DNA of 64,000 bases from Algicola sp. (lineage in GTDB: Bacteria; Bacteroidota; Bacteroidia; Flavobacteriales; Flavobacteriaceae). How positions within the stretch are numbered: the first letter of the stretch is position 1; each line of letters opens with the position of its first letter. The stretch is taken from NCBI GenBank assembly GCA_018222915.1, contig JAAEZI010000008.1:41691-105690 (forward strand), read 5' to 3'. Under the pieces are notes generated by a model. That model did not search any database. It was not told the DNA's origin and saw nothing but the letters and a program-made list of their open reading frames with translations. Of this stretch, positions 1 to 7,959 are shown in pieces. Position numbers and translations under genes: made by a program.

Positions 1-191
1 ACCAAGTATTTGGTGTCTTCAGTAGTTACTTCTACAGCTTCCACAATTTCGTTATTGGCATTTCGAAATGAGATAATATGATCGTCATCATAACCATCAG
101 GATACCTCTCTACTAACAAGGCTAAAATTTCTGGAGTTAATTTTTTAAAATCAACTATAACTCGTTTTAAGTTTGCGTCTTTACGTTTCAT
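1..191 (-). CDS. Small conserved hypothetical protein (3' part missing)
   Basis: The minus strand is open from an ATG at 191 to the window edge, giving 63 codons with no stop. The peptide starts MKRKDANLKRVIVDFKKL and is rich in acidic residues (PDGYDDDHI near residues 31-39, EVTTED near 54-59). There is no signal peptide or membrane segment. It begins 43 bp downstream of the GNAT-nitrilase gene in the same direction, so it is probably the last visible member of the polyamine operon. I do not recognise a function. The C-terminus lies outside the window. Confidence 0.65.
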   Translation of the reverse strand, partial: MKRKDANLKRVIVDFKKLTPEILALLVERYPDGYDDDHIISFRNANNEIVEAVEVTTEDTKYL

Positions 192-233
192 TGTTTGTTG
201 TAATTGGAGCTAATTTTGATTTAAATATACTAT

Positions 234-1766
234 TTATTCTTTTACTCGTATGACGTTATAGACATCTTTTCTTCTATCCTTTAAATTTTTCACTGCACCA
301 AAAGAATGCAATTCGCGCAGTAAACTTAAATCGACGTCGGCCACCAATATCATTTCAGTGTTGGTGGTTGCTTCTGCCTTAATACCATTATTAGGAAATG
401 AAAAATCACATGGTGTAAACACAGCAGATTGGGCATATTGAATATCCATGTTATTCACATTCGGCAAATTCCCTACACTCCCTGCAATAGCCACATAGCA
501 CTCATTTTCAACCGCACGAGCTTGCGCACATAACCGCACTCGAGAATAGCCATTTTGTGTATCGGTTAAAAATGGGACAAACAAAATATCCATACCTTCA
601 TCAGCTAATAACCTAGAAAGTTCTGGAAACTCAGAATCATAGCAAATCAAGATTCCTATTTTTCCTGCATCAGTTTCAAAAGTCTTTAATTCATTACCTT
701 GTTGCATTCCCCAGACTCGTGCTTCGTCTGGCGTGACGTGAATTTTCTCATAGCGTTCTAAACTTCCATCTCTACGACATAAATAACCAACATTAAAGAG
801 TTTGTCATCGACAACTTCTGGCATGCTACCTGATATAATATTGATGTTATAAGAAATTGACAACTGCTGTAGCTTTTCGATAATGGTTTTAGTGTATTTA
901 GCCAATTCTCTAATCGCATCAGGCTCGTGCATATGATTATATTCTGCCATCAACGGCGCATTAAAGAACTCCGGGAAAACCGCAAAATCAGATCTGTAAG
1001 CAGCAACACTGTCCACAAAATATTCGACCTGCTCCATGAGATCATCTAAATTTTTATACGGTCTCATCTGCCACTGAATAAGACCCAGTCTTACAACAGT
1101 TTTTACGGTGCTCGCCTTTCGTCTTTCTTTGGTATAATAGATATTATCCCATTCCATTAATACTGCATACTCATTAGATGCTGTATCGCCTTCAAGATAG
1201 CCTTTCAAAACTCTAACCGGATGAAAATCATTAGAAATCTGAAAATTAAGAACGGCGTCATTAATCTCTTTTCGTCTTACTTTTTCAATATACTGTTTTG
1301 GAGTGAATTCTTTTTGATAGTTATGATAACCTGGCATTCTACCTCCAAAAACAATACTTTTAAGATTTAATTCCTCACAGAGCTCTTTTCTGTAATCGTA
1401 TAAACGTCTGCCTAATCTTAAGCCTCTAAATTCAGGTTTTATAAACACATCAATCCCATAAAGCACTTCACCATCTGGATTGTGGTTTTTGAATTTCTCT
1501 CCCTCAACGATATCATTGTAAGTATGCGCATCTTCTATTTTTTCTGAATCTACTATCAACGACAATGCACAGCCAGCAATGACGCCATCAATTTTTATGA
1601 CCACTTGACCTTGAGGAAAGATTGTTGTTAAACGTTTTATTTCGCTTTTTTTCCATACAGAATCTTTCATACCTCCATAGACCTCTAGCGTTGTCTCTTT
1701 TAATTCCTTAAAATCGTCAACCGAAAGGTATTTCAGTTCTATATTTTCAATCTTTTGTTCTTCCAT
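234..1766 (-). CDS. GNAT acetyltransferase-nitrilase (carbon-nitrogen hydrolase) fusion
   Basis: The 510-aa protein has two domains. Residues about 10-210 form a GNAT-type acetyltransferase with an acetyl-CoA loop RGLRLGRR near 114-121. Residues about 225-500 form a nitrilase-superfamily hydrolase with the Glu-Lys-Cys triad visible: E266 in FPEFF, K341 in YEKIHVTP and C375 in ICYDSEFPE. Such fusions are a known family; their substrate is not settled. The start ATG shares one base with the stop of the upstream deoxyhypusine-synthase-like gene (TAATG), so the two are translationally coupled in the polyamine operon. The context suggests an amide or acylated amine related to polyamines, which is inference only. 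An N-carbamoylputrescine amidase role would be redundant with the agmatinase here. Confidence 0.88.
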   Translation of the reverse strand: MEEQKIENIELKYLSVDDFKELKETTLEVYGGMKDSVWKKSEIKRLTTIFPQGQVVIKIDGVIAGCALSLIVDSEKIEDAHTYNDIVEGEKFKNHNPDGEVLYGIDVFIKPEFRGLRLGRRLYDYRKELCEELNLKSIVFGGRMPGYHNYQKEFTPKQYIEKVRRKEINDAVLNFQISNDFHPVRVLKGYLEGDTASNEYAVLMEWDNIYYTKERRKASTVKTVVRLGLIQWQMRPYKNLDDLMEQVEYFVDSVAAYRSDFAVFPEFFNAPLMAEYNHMHEPDAIRELAKYTKTIIEKLQQLSISYNINIISGSMPEVVDDKLFNVGYLCRRDGSLERYEKIHVTPDEARVWGMQQGNELKTFETDAGKIGILICYDSEFPELSRLLADEGMDILFVPFLTDTQNGYSRVRLCAQARAVENECYVAIAGSVGNLPNVNNMDIQYAQSAVFTPCDFSFPNNGIKAEATTNTEMILVADVDLSLLRELHSFGAVKNLKDRRKDVYNVIRVKE

Positions 1767-2749
1767 TACATGTCTAAAAGGTAGGCAAAAATTAATGGGG
1801 CAACGATTGTCGCATCACTTTCAATGATGAATTTTGGTGTGTTGATATCGAGTTTTCCCCAAGTAATTTTCTCATTCGGAACAGCTCCAGAATAGGAACC
1901 ATAACTCGTTGTAGAATCACTTATTTGGCAGAAATAACTCCAAAATGGGGTGTCTGTACGCTCCATATCTTGATAAAGCATTGGCACGACACAAATTGGA
2001 AAGTCTCCTGCAATTCCACCTCCAATTTGAAAAAACCCAATACCTTTTTCCGAATTTTCAGTATACCAATCTGCTAGAAACGTCATGTATTCTATACCAG
2101 ATTTCATTGTGCTTGCTTGTAATTCTCCTTTAAGCACGTAGCTAGCGAAGATATTTCCCATGGTACTATCCTCCCAACCAGGGCAAACAATAGGCAAATT
2201 CTTTTCCGCAGCGGCATACATCCACGAATCTTTCAAATCTATTTCGTAATATTCTTCTAAAACACCTGAAAGCAACAATCTATACATATATTCATGTGGC
2301 AGATAACGTTCACCTTTGGCTTCAGCATCTTTCCATATTTTTACAATATGCTCTTGAATTCTTCGGAAGGCTTCTTCTTCAGGAATACAGGTATCGGTTA
2401 CACGATTTAAACCTTTTTCCAACAAATCCCATTCTTCTTGAGGCGTTAAATCACGGTAATTTGGTACACGTTTATAATGCGAATGTGCTACCAAATTCAT
2501 GATATCTTCTTCAAGGTTTGCTCCGGTGCAAGACACGATATGTACTTTATCCTGACGAATCATTTCGGCGAAAATTTTACCTAATTCGGCAGTACTCATA
2601 GCACCAGCCAGTGACACCAGCATTTTAGCACCTGAATGAAGTTGGTCTTCATAAGCTTTAGCAGCATCTACTAAAGCCGCAGCATTAAAATGCAAATAAT
2701 ATTTTTCTATAAATTGAGATATAGATCCTTTAGTTGTCGTCATCATCAT
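1766..2749 (-). CDS. Deoxyhypusine synthase-like protein, probable homospermidine synthase
   Basis: The 327-aa protein matches the deoxyhypusine synthase family: SLAGAMSTAELG near 46-57, a glycine-rich QIGGGIAGDFP near 241-251 and SGAVPNEKITWGK ending at K299. The WGK lysine aligns with the enzyme lysine that carries the aminobutyl intermediate in eukaryotic deoxyhypusine synthase. Bacteria lack eIF5A, so protein modification is unlikely. Its place directly after agmatinase suggests that it moves an aminobutyl group from one amine to putrescine, making homospermidine, a main polyamine of flavobacteria. Three successive ATG codons (2749, 2746, 2743) could each start it. The 5' end overlaps speB by up to 20 bp and the stop overlaps the next ATG. 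The family is sure; the product is inferred. Confidence 0.85.
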   Translation of the reverse strand: MMMTTTKGSISQFIEKYYLHFNAAALVDAAKAYEDQLHSGAKMLVSLAGAMSTAELGKIFAEMIRQDKVHIVSCTGANLEEDIMNLVAHSHYKRVPNYRDLTPQEEWDLLEKGLNRVTDTCIPEEEAFRRIQEHIVKIWKDAEAKGERYLPHEYMYRLLLSGVLEEYYEIDLKDSWMYAAAEKNLPIVCPGWEDSTMGNIFASYVLKGELQASTMKSGIEYMTFLADWYTENSEKGIGFFQIGGGIAGDFPICVVPMLYQDMERTDTPFWSYFCQISDSTTSYGSYSGAVPNEKITWGKLDINTPKFIIESDATIVAPLIFAYLLDM

Positions 2750-3671
2750 TAAATTTAGAGAATTTATTAATACCTACTTTCGATTCGTTAAAATTATTGT
2801 CGAAATCATCCATCGCATCTTCATTTAAGAACTTATATGTTAGCATTTTGTAGTATAACTTTGCTGCTAAGAAATCTGATGATTTTTCTTTTGAATTCGG
2901 ACATAACTCCACAATATCAAATCCTACAACATTTTTTTCTTCAAAAACCTGACGTAAAAAATCTAAAGTCTCATACCAGAGTAATCCGCCAGGCTCAGGA
3001 GTTCCTGTTGATGGCATAATAGAAGGATCGAAAGCATCCAAATCGAATGTAATATAAACATTGTCTGTCATCAAATCAATAGCTGAATCCATCCAGTTAT
3101 CATCCTCTGCCATTTCATGCGCAAAGAATGTTTTATCGGCATCCATCACAGTTGTTTCCATCACATCCATACTTCGAATACCAACCTGAATTAAATTGGT
3201 CGTCTGACTTGCTTCATACAAAGCACAAGCGTGATTGCACTTACTACCTTGATAGCTTTTACGCAAATCAGCATGTGCGTCAATCTGCAACACTGTTAAA
3301 TTATCAAAACACTCATTAAAAGCTCTGATGCTACCAATTGAAATAGAATGTTCACCTCCAAAAGTTGTCACAAATTTATTCTTCTTGATGTACTTTTTAG
3401 TTACTTGATGCACGACATCCACCACCTTTGCTGGAGAGTCATTTTCAATAATAGCATCAGCAAGAAATACACCTTGCTTGTAAACCTCAGTTTTGGTTTC
3501 AATATCATAAAGCTCCATATTCTCGGAAGCATTTAAAAAAGCCTCTGGGCCTTTATCTGCTCCTTTTTGCCAAGTGCTTGTTCCATCATATGGCACTGGA
3601 ATCAATACAATTTTTGAACTGTCCAATTTAGAAAATTGCTCTTCTATTCCTGCGTAAGTTTTATTGTTCAT
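2730..3671 (-). CDS. speB: Agmatinase (ureohydrolase family)
   Basis: The 313-aa enzyme hydrolyses agmatine to putrescine and urea in the cytoplasm. The manganese-binding motifs of arginase/agmatinase enzymes are all present: H108 in FGGEHSISIG, D131/H133/D135 in QIDAHADLR and D210/D212 in ITFDLDAFDPS. The length is normal for the family. The start overlaps the end of the arginine decarboxylase gene by 11 bp and the 3' end overlaps the deoxyhypusine-synthase-like gene, so the genes are coupled. The neighbouring decarboxylase supports agmatine rather than arginine as substrate. The C-terminus after residue 285 is Asp- and Asn-rich and ends in a run of Asp. Confidence 0.93.
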   Translation of the reverse strand: MNNKTYAGIEEQFSKLDSSKIVLIPVPYDGTSTWQKGADKGPEAFLNASENMELYDIETKTEVYKQGVFLADAIIENDSPAKVVDVVHQVTKKYIKKNKFVTTFGGEHSISIGSIRAFNECFDNLTVLQIDAHADLRKSYQGSKCNHACALYEASQTTNLIQVGIRSMDVMETTVMDADKTFFAHEMAEDDNWMDSAIDLMTDNVYITFDLDAFDPSIMPSTGTPEPGGLLWYETLDFLRQVFEEKNVVGFDIVELCPNSKEKSSDFLAAKLYYKMLTYKFLNEDAMDDFDNNFNESKVGINKFSKFNDDDDN

Positions 3672-5061
3672 TGTAACCTAAAATTTTAAGTAAGTCTTCA
3701 CTTTTTTGTTGTTCACTAAATAGTTTTGTGGTGATAACACCGTTATCATCCTTATTGATTAAAATATGCTTTGGCGATGGGATTAAGCAATGCTGTAAAC
3801 CTCCAAATCCACCAATGGTTTCTTGATAAGCACCCGTATTAAAAAATCCTATATACAAAGGTTTTTCTTTGTTGTATTTCGGAAGGTAAATTGCATTCAT
3901 GTGTTGCTCACTATTGTAGTAATCATCACTATCGCAGGTTAATCCTCCTAAAAGTACGCGTTCATAACTGTCGAACCATCTGTTAATGGGCAACATGATG
4001 AATCGTTTATTTATGGCCCAAGTATCTGGCAAAGTCGTAATAAATGACGAATTTATCATGTTCCATTTTTCACGATCATTTTGCTGTTTTTGATACAATA
4101 CTTCATAAATAGCACCACCACTTTCACCTACTGTAAAGCTTCCAAATTCAGTGAAAATATTTGGGACATCCACGCCTTCTTCATCACATACCAGTTTGAT
4201 TTGGTTGACAATCTCGTCTACCATATAGGCGTAATCGAAATCAAAAGCCAGACTATTTTTTATTGGAAATCCACCTCCAATATTCAGGCTATCTAAGGTT
4301 GGGCAAATTTTCTTTAGGCTCGTATAAACCTTTAGACATTTGGTCAATTCATTCCAATAATAAGCGTTATCGCGAATACCTGTATTGATAAAAAAGTGTA
4401 GCATTTTTAAAGCGACCTTCTTGTTTGACTGTATCTGGTTTTTATAAAAAGGAACGATGTTTTTATAACCAATGCCCAATCGAGATGTATAAAACTCAAA
4501 TTTTGGCTCTTCTTCTGAAGCAATGCGAATACCAACATTGAAATTTCCTTTAATTTCTGAAGATAGCAGTTCTATTTCCTCGTAATTATCAATGATTGGA
4601 ATCGCATTTTTATGGCCGCTATTGATAAGTCTGGCGATATTAGTGACGTATTGTGCACGCTTAAAACCGTTACTAATCACAAAGGTATTGTCTGTGATTT
4701 TTCCTTCGGCCTTCATGCGCTCCACAATATCAATATCAAACGCCGAAGACGTTTCAATATGGATATCATTTTTTAAGGCTTCATCTAGCACATGCTTAAA
4801 ATGGGAACTCTTCGTACAATAGCAATAACTATACTTACCTTTATAATCATTCTTTTCAATAGCCTCAGCAAACCATTGTTTGGCACGCTTAATATTGTTA
4901 GAAATTTGTGGCAAATACGTAAATTTTAAAGGTGCTCCATACTTTTCGATCAAAGCCATCAGGTCAATATCGTGAAACTCCAAGGTCTTGTTCTCAAGTT
5001 TGAATTCTTCCTGTGGAAAATCAAATGTTTGATTTACCAGGTCAAAATATTTTGTATTCAT
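3661..5061 (-). CDS. speA: Arginine decarboxylase, short PLP fold-III type
   Basis: The 466-aa protein is a PLP-dependent decarboxylase of the alanine-racemase-fold group. The PLP lysine is K84 in YCTKSSHF. A glycine-rich phosphate-binding stretch (NIGGGFP) and the C-terminal CDSDD motif carrying the catalytic Cys are visible. It is shorter than the roughly 630-aa E. coli SpeA and matches the shorter version seen in Bacteroidetes. It makes agmatine from arginine, the substrate of the agmatinase encoded next, whose start it overlaps by 11 bp. It is the first long gene of the operon; a leader of about 255 nt holding a 50-codon ORF precedes it. Diaminopimelate or ornithine decarboxylase are less likely given the neighbouring agmatinase. 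Confidence 0.9.
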   Translation of the reverse strand: MNTKYFDLVNQTFDFPQEEFKLENKTLEFHDIDLMALIEKYGAPLKFTYLPQISNNIKRAKQWFAEAIEKNDYKGKYSYCYCTKSSHFKHVLDEALKNDIHIETSSAFDIDIVERMKAEGKITDNTFVISNGFKRAQYVTNIARLINSGHKNAIPIIDNYEEIELLSSEIKGNFNVGIRIASEEEPKFEFYTSRLGIGYKNIVPFYKNQIQSNKKVALKMLHFFINTGIRDNAYYWNELTKCLKVYTSLKKICPTLDSLNIGGGFPIKNSLAFDFDYAYMVDEIVNQIKLVCDEEGVDVPNIFTEFGSFTVGESGGAIYEVLYQKQQNDREKWNMINSSFITTLPDTWAINKRFIMLPINRWFDSYERVLLGGLTCDSDDYYNSEQHMNAIYLPKYNKEKPLYIGFFNTGAYQETIGGFGGLQHCLIPSPKHILINKDDNGVITTKLFSEQQKSEDLLKILGYNEQ

Positions 5062-5134
5062 TAGTGTTTTTTAAAATTTAAAGGTATGGCTGAAAGCGGG
5101 CTCTCAACGTTAGGATATCATTAAATAATAAAAA

Positions 5135-5287
5135 TCAAACCTGTATCTGTGGATGGGTCGTAGGAATGAAGCCATACAAATGTTGGCTCATGAGGATGTA
5201 GTAAGCGGAAGTTAGCTCTAAAATTCGGTTACTTAATCTATAAGCAGCTTTTGAATATGACTTCCTAATTTTCAAAAGCCCGAACAT
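5135..5287 (-). CDS. 50-codon ORF in the leader of the polyamine operon
   Basis: An ATG at 5287 opens a 50-codon frame ending in TGA at 5135-5137. The peptide starts MFGLLKIRKSYSKAAYRLSN and continues with ILELTSAYYILMSQ, LYGFIPTTHP and ends QIQV. It looks protein-like: a basic amphipathic N-terminus, a hydrophobic middle, a normal residue mix and higher GC than the AT-rich DNA around it. It lies 73 bp upstream of speA and about 37 bp downstream of a TAnnTTTG box, so it should be the first cistron of the transcript. It could be a small protein of the pathway or a leader peptide acting on speA. I do not recognise the family. Confidence 0.55.
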   Translation of the reverse strand: MFGLLKIRKSYSKAAYRLSNRILELTSAYYILMSQHLYGFIPTTHPQIQV

Positions 5288-5540
5288 ATAAACAGATTTC
5301 AATTTGTTCAGCTAAATGCGCGGCAAATGTAATTTATTTTTTAATATGACCTTCTTTTTTTTATTTTTTTTAGAAAAATTTTTTAACCTCTGATTTTCAA
5401 CGTATTTTAAATGCTGCAAAGACATATGAATTCATATACTCATTCAAATGCTATGTTCACTCAGTCTGCAGACCATATAACTCAATACAGTTAGGATGTA
5501 CAAGTAAGACACTCTAGATTTGATTAAAACAATAATAATT
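5288..5540. other. Intergenic region between divergent genes
   Basis: Apart from the minus-strand TACATTTG box this 253-bp stretch holds only very AT-rich DNA with a T-run near 5335-5375. I found no promoter consensus for the plus-strand gene at 5541, no hairpin terminator and no convincing further ORF. Confidence 0.5.
5324..5331 (-). promoter_or_regulatory. Candidate -7 box of the polyamine operon
   Basis: On the minus strand this reads TACATTTG, a full match to the Bacteroidetes TAnnTTTG -7 element. Transcription would start near 5317, about 30 nt before the 50-codon ORF and about 255 nt before speA. I see no clear -33 TTTG at the expected spacing. Confidence 0.45.
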
Positions 5541-5939
5541 ATGAAAACACTAAGCACTTTAACACGGAAAAAAATTGGATGGATGACCATGCTATTTATC
5601 GCATGTCTTTCTTTTAGTACACTGAATGCTCAAACGAACAATGCGGAGATTACCGTCAAAGGAATCGTTAGCGATGAAAATGGTCCTTTACTCGGTGCAA
5701 ATATTGCACTCAAAGGGAGTGAAGTAGGCACTATCACAAGTAAAGATGGCACTTTTACCTTTCCTAAATCACTAAACACTGGAGACATTTTAATCATAAG
5801 TTTCCTAGGCTATGAGACGAAAGAAATCAAAATTGCAGACGATTCGGCCTTTCTGAAAATCGTCCTTGCATCGGATGTTGTTGAAATTTTAGGCGCATTA
5901 GAAACGAACAAGCCTTATAAGTCGAAACGCTCTAATTAA
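5541..5939 (+). CDS. Secreted carboxypeptidase-regulatory-like domain protein
   Basis: The 132-aa protein starts MKTLSTLTRKKIGW and has a signal peptide ending near LNAQ. The rest is a CarboxypepD_reg-like beta-sandwich, seen in VKGIVSDENGPLLGANIALKG, GTITSKDGTFTFP and ILIISFLGYETKEI. This is the same module found at the N-terminus of TonB-dependent SusC-type receptors, but here it stands alone with no plug or barrel. An in-frame TTG at 5520 would add seven residues (MIKTIII); the ATG at 5541 gives a clean signal peptide and is preferred. The transglutaminase-like gene follows 24 bp later, so the two are probably cotranscribed. It acts outside the cytoplasm; its partner is unknown. Confidence 0.8.
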   Translation: MKTLSTLTRKKIGWMTMLFIACLSFSTLNAQTNNAEITVKGIVSDENGPLLGANIALKGSEVGTITSKDGTFTFPKSLNTGDILIISFLGYETKEIKIADDSAFLKIVLASDVVEILGALETNKPYKSKRSN

Positions 5940-5963
5940 CAGCTCCTTATTCATTTTGAGTTT

Positions 5964-6980
5964 ATGAAAACAGCCTACTGTTTTTTGTGCTTCATCATGA
6001 CGTGGTCTAGCTATGCACAGATTTCTGATTTTAAAACTATAGATTTTACCCAATCAGATAGCATCGCTATGTCACTTCATGATGAAAGCCTTTATAATTT
6101 ACCTGAACTTTCTTATAAACTAACCGCACATTTGGATACAGACGTTGAGAAATTTCGAGCAATTTATATGTGGATTTGTACCAATATTAAAGCAGATTAT
6201 GGTTTGTATGCCAGAAATAAACGTAAAAGAAACAAGTTACATAACGACAGTATTAAACTTCAACAATGGAATGACCATTTAAAGAAAATCACTTTTCAGA
6301 AGTTACTCAAAGACAAAAAAACCATTTGCACAGGTTATGCCTACTTGCTACAAGAGTTATCCCAATTATCAGGAATTACTTGTAAAATCGTGCATGGGTA
6401 CGGTAGAACAAGCACTATTAATGTCGATAGAATTAGCGCTCCAAACCACTCTTGGAATGCTGTAGAGCTCAACGGAAAATGGTACTTGAGTGATCCTACT
6501 TGGGCCAGTGGCTTGGAAAACCCTACTTCAGAAAATCTAAGGTATGACTATATCAACGGGTTCTTTTTAGTAGACCCTAAATTCTTCGCAATCAATCATT
6601 TTCCAATCGAGCATCAATGGTCATTGCTTCCGTTGGAAAAGGCTCCTTCCTTTAAAAGCTTTCTAGAAGCTCCTGTAATTTATGGAAAGGCCTATAGAAA
6701 CTTGTCCTATCATAGCGCTCCAGAAAAATTACACAATACCATTTTAAAAAATGAAAAAGTAGCCTTTAAATACCAACTTTTGGAACCAGCAGCTTCAAAA
6801 GACATCAGTTTGTTGATAGATGATGGCAGCTTCAGTAAAAAAATACATCCTGAATTATCCCATTTAGACAACCATTGGTTCGAATTCGAGTATCGATTTT
6901 CTACTGTCGGATTTTATGACGTACATCTCTATGTTGGTGAGGATCTAGTGTCTACTTATACTTTCGATGTCAAACAATAA
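5964..6980 (+). CDS. Secreted transglutaminase-like protein
   Basis: The 338-aa protein has a signal peptide ending at about SYAQ (residue 19). Residues about 55-190 form a transglutaminase-core domain with a complete Cys-His-Asp triad: C122 in TICTGYAYL, H162 in PNHSWNAVEL and D177 in LSDPTW. The C-terminal 130 residues are beta-rich and may be an Ig-like domain. Bacterial members can be proteases or cross-linking enzymes in the envelope; the substrate cannot be read from the sequence. It lies 24 bp after the carboxypeptidase-regulatory-like gene. Its end is 8 bp from the end of the convergent pseudouridine synthase gene, with no clear hairpin between them. Confidence 0.85.
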   Translation: MKTAYCFLCFIMTWSSYAQISDFKTIDFTQSDSIAMSLHDESLYNLPELSYKLTAHLDTDVEKFRAIYMWICTNIKADYGLYARNKRKRNKLHNDSIKLQQWNDHLKKITFQKLLKDKKTICTGYAYLLQELSQLSGITCKIVHGYGRTSTINVDRISAPNHSWNAVELNGKWYLSDPTWASGLENPTSENLRYDYINGFFLVDPKFFAINHFPIEHQWSLLPLEKAPSFKSFLEAPVIYGKAYRNLSYHSAPEKLHNTILKNEKVAFKYQLLEPAASKDISLLIDDGSFSKKIHPELSHLDNHWFEFEYRFSTVGFYDVHLYVGEDLVSTYTFDVKQ

Positions 6981-6988
6981 TTAGGTCA

Positions 6989-7864
6989 TTACACCATTAA
7001 CAGTGTATTTATCTCCTGTTGAGTCAAGTGTTTCCAATGACCGCGTGGTAAATCCTTTTTTGTTAAATGTGCAATTTGAACGCAGTCCACTCGGATGATA
7101 TCGTACTTAAAATGTTCAAAGATGGTATGCAGGATAGAATTTCCGGTGTTTTTAATCTTCAAACCTATTTTAGTTTTTGGCTGACCGTCAATATAACTAA
7201 TCTCCTCTACTGCAACGAGCTTACCTTCAACTTTAAATCCGTCTTGAATTTTTTTGAAGTCTTCATGCTTCAAGTTTTTATCTAATTCTATTTCAAATAA
7301 ACGCGAGACACCATTTTTGGAGTTTGTAAATTTTTTCACCACAGTATCATCGTTGGTAAAGAGTAATAACCCTGTCGAATTTCTACCTAAACGTCCAATA
7401 GGCTTAATACGAGCACTTGTGGCATTAGCCACGAGATCCATAACTGTTCGGCCTTTACTTTCGCTCGTAGTCGTGGCAAAACCTTTTGGTTTATTCAACA
7501 ATACATAGGTCTTTTTTTCAGGATTGATTCGTGAACCATCAAAGCGAACATCATCTTCCAGCTTCACTTTGTAGCCCATCTCAGTAATTACTTTTCCGTT
7601 CACCGTAACACTTCCTACCGAAATATGCATATCTGCATCTCTACGTGAACATATGCCTGAATTAGCAATGTATTTATTTAAACGTATTTCATCCGGATTT
7701 GACGTTTTAGTCTTTACCGATGGCTTTTTTGTCATAGGAGCATTACCACGAGCGAAACTTTTACCTTTATTGGTGTCACCGCCTCTACTAGAACGTTTAT
7801 TCATTGGTTTACTACTCCTTCCTGAGGACTTTCCTTTTCCACTGCTTCCTTGCTGTCTACTCAT
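6989..7864 (-). CDS. RsuA/RluB-type rRNA pseudouridine synthase-like protein, catalytic Asp replaced
   Basis: The 291-aa protein has a basic low-complexity N-terminus (residues 1-58, Ser/Gly/Lys-rich), an S4 RNA-binding domain at about 60-105 (RLNKYIANSGICSRRDAD) and a pseudouridine synthase domain from about 118 (TYVLLNKPKGFATT). The family signature is normally GRLDxxTxGLLL, with Asp as catalytic residue. Here it reads GRLGRNSTGLLLFTND, with Gly at residue 160, encoded by GGT. The remainder of the domain is intact. It may still bind rRNA, be inactive, or belong to a subgroup using another residue. It is monocistronic or follows the UbiA gene after 95 bp, and a TACCTTTG box lies just upstream. 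Confidence 0.87.
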   Translation of the reverse strand: MSRQQGSSGKGKSSGRSSKPMNKRSSRGGDTNKGKSFARGNAPMTKKPSVKTKTSNPDEIRLNKYIANSGICSRRDADMHISVGSVTVNGKVITEMGYKVKLEDDVRFDGSRINPEKKTYVLLNKPKGFATTTSESKGRTVMDLVANATSARIKPIGRLGRNSTGLLLFTNDDTVVKKFTNSKNGVSRLFEIELDKNLKHEDFKKIQDGFKVEGKLVAVEEISYIDGQPKTKIGLKIKNTGNSILHTIFEHFKYDIIRVDCVQIAHLTKKDLPRGHWKHLTQQEINTLLMV

Positions 7865-7881
7865 GATTCTTAAATTTTGCG

Positions 7882-7889
7882 CAAAGGTA
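7882..7889 (-). promoter_or_regulatory. Candidate -7 box of the pseudouridine synthase gene
   Basis: The minus strand reads TACCTTTG, a full match to TAnnTTTG, 17 bp before the start codon at 7864. The transcript would have a leader of only about 10 nt. A TTG at 7906-7908 is closer than the usual -33 spacing. Confidence 0.4.
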
Positions 7890-7959
7890 GTATATTAGTT
7901 GATACCAATCGATAAATTATGAATCAATTGCGCTTGAGTTCAAAAGCTTACGCTGTTTA

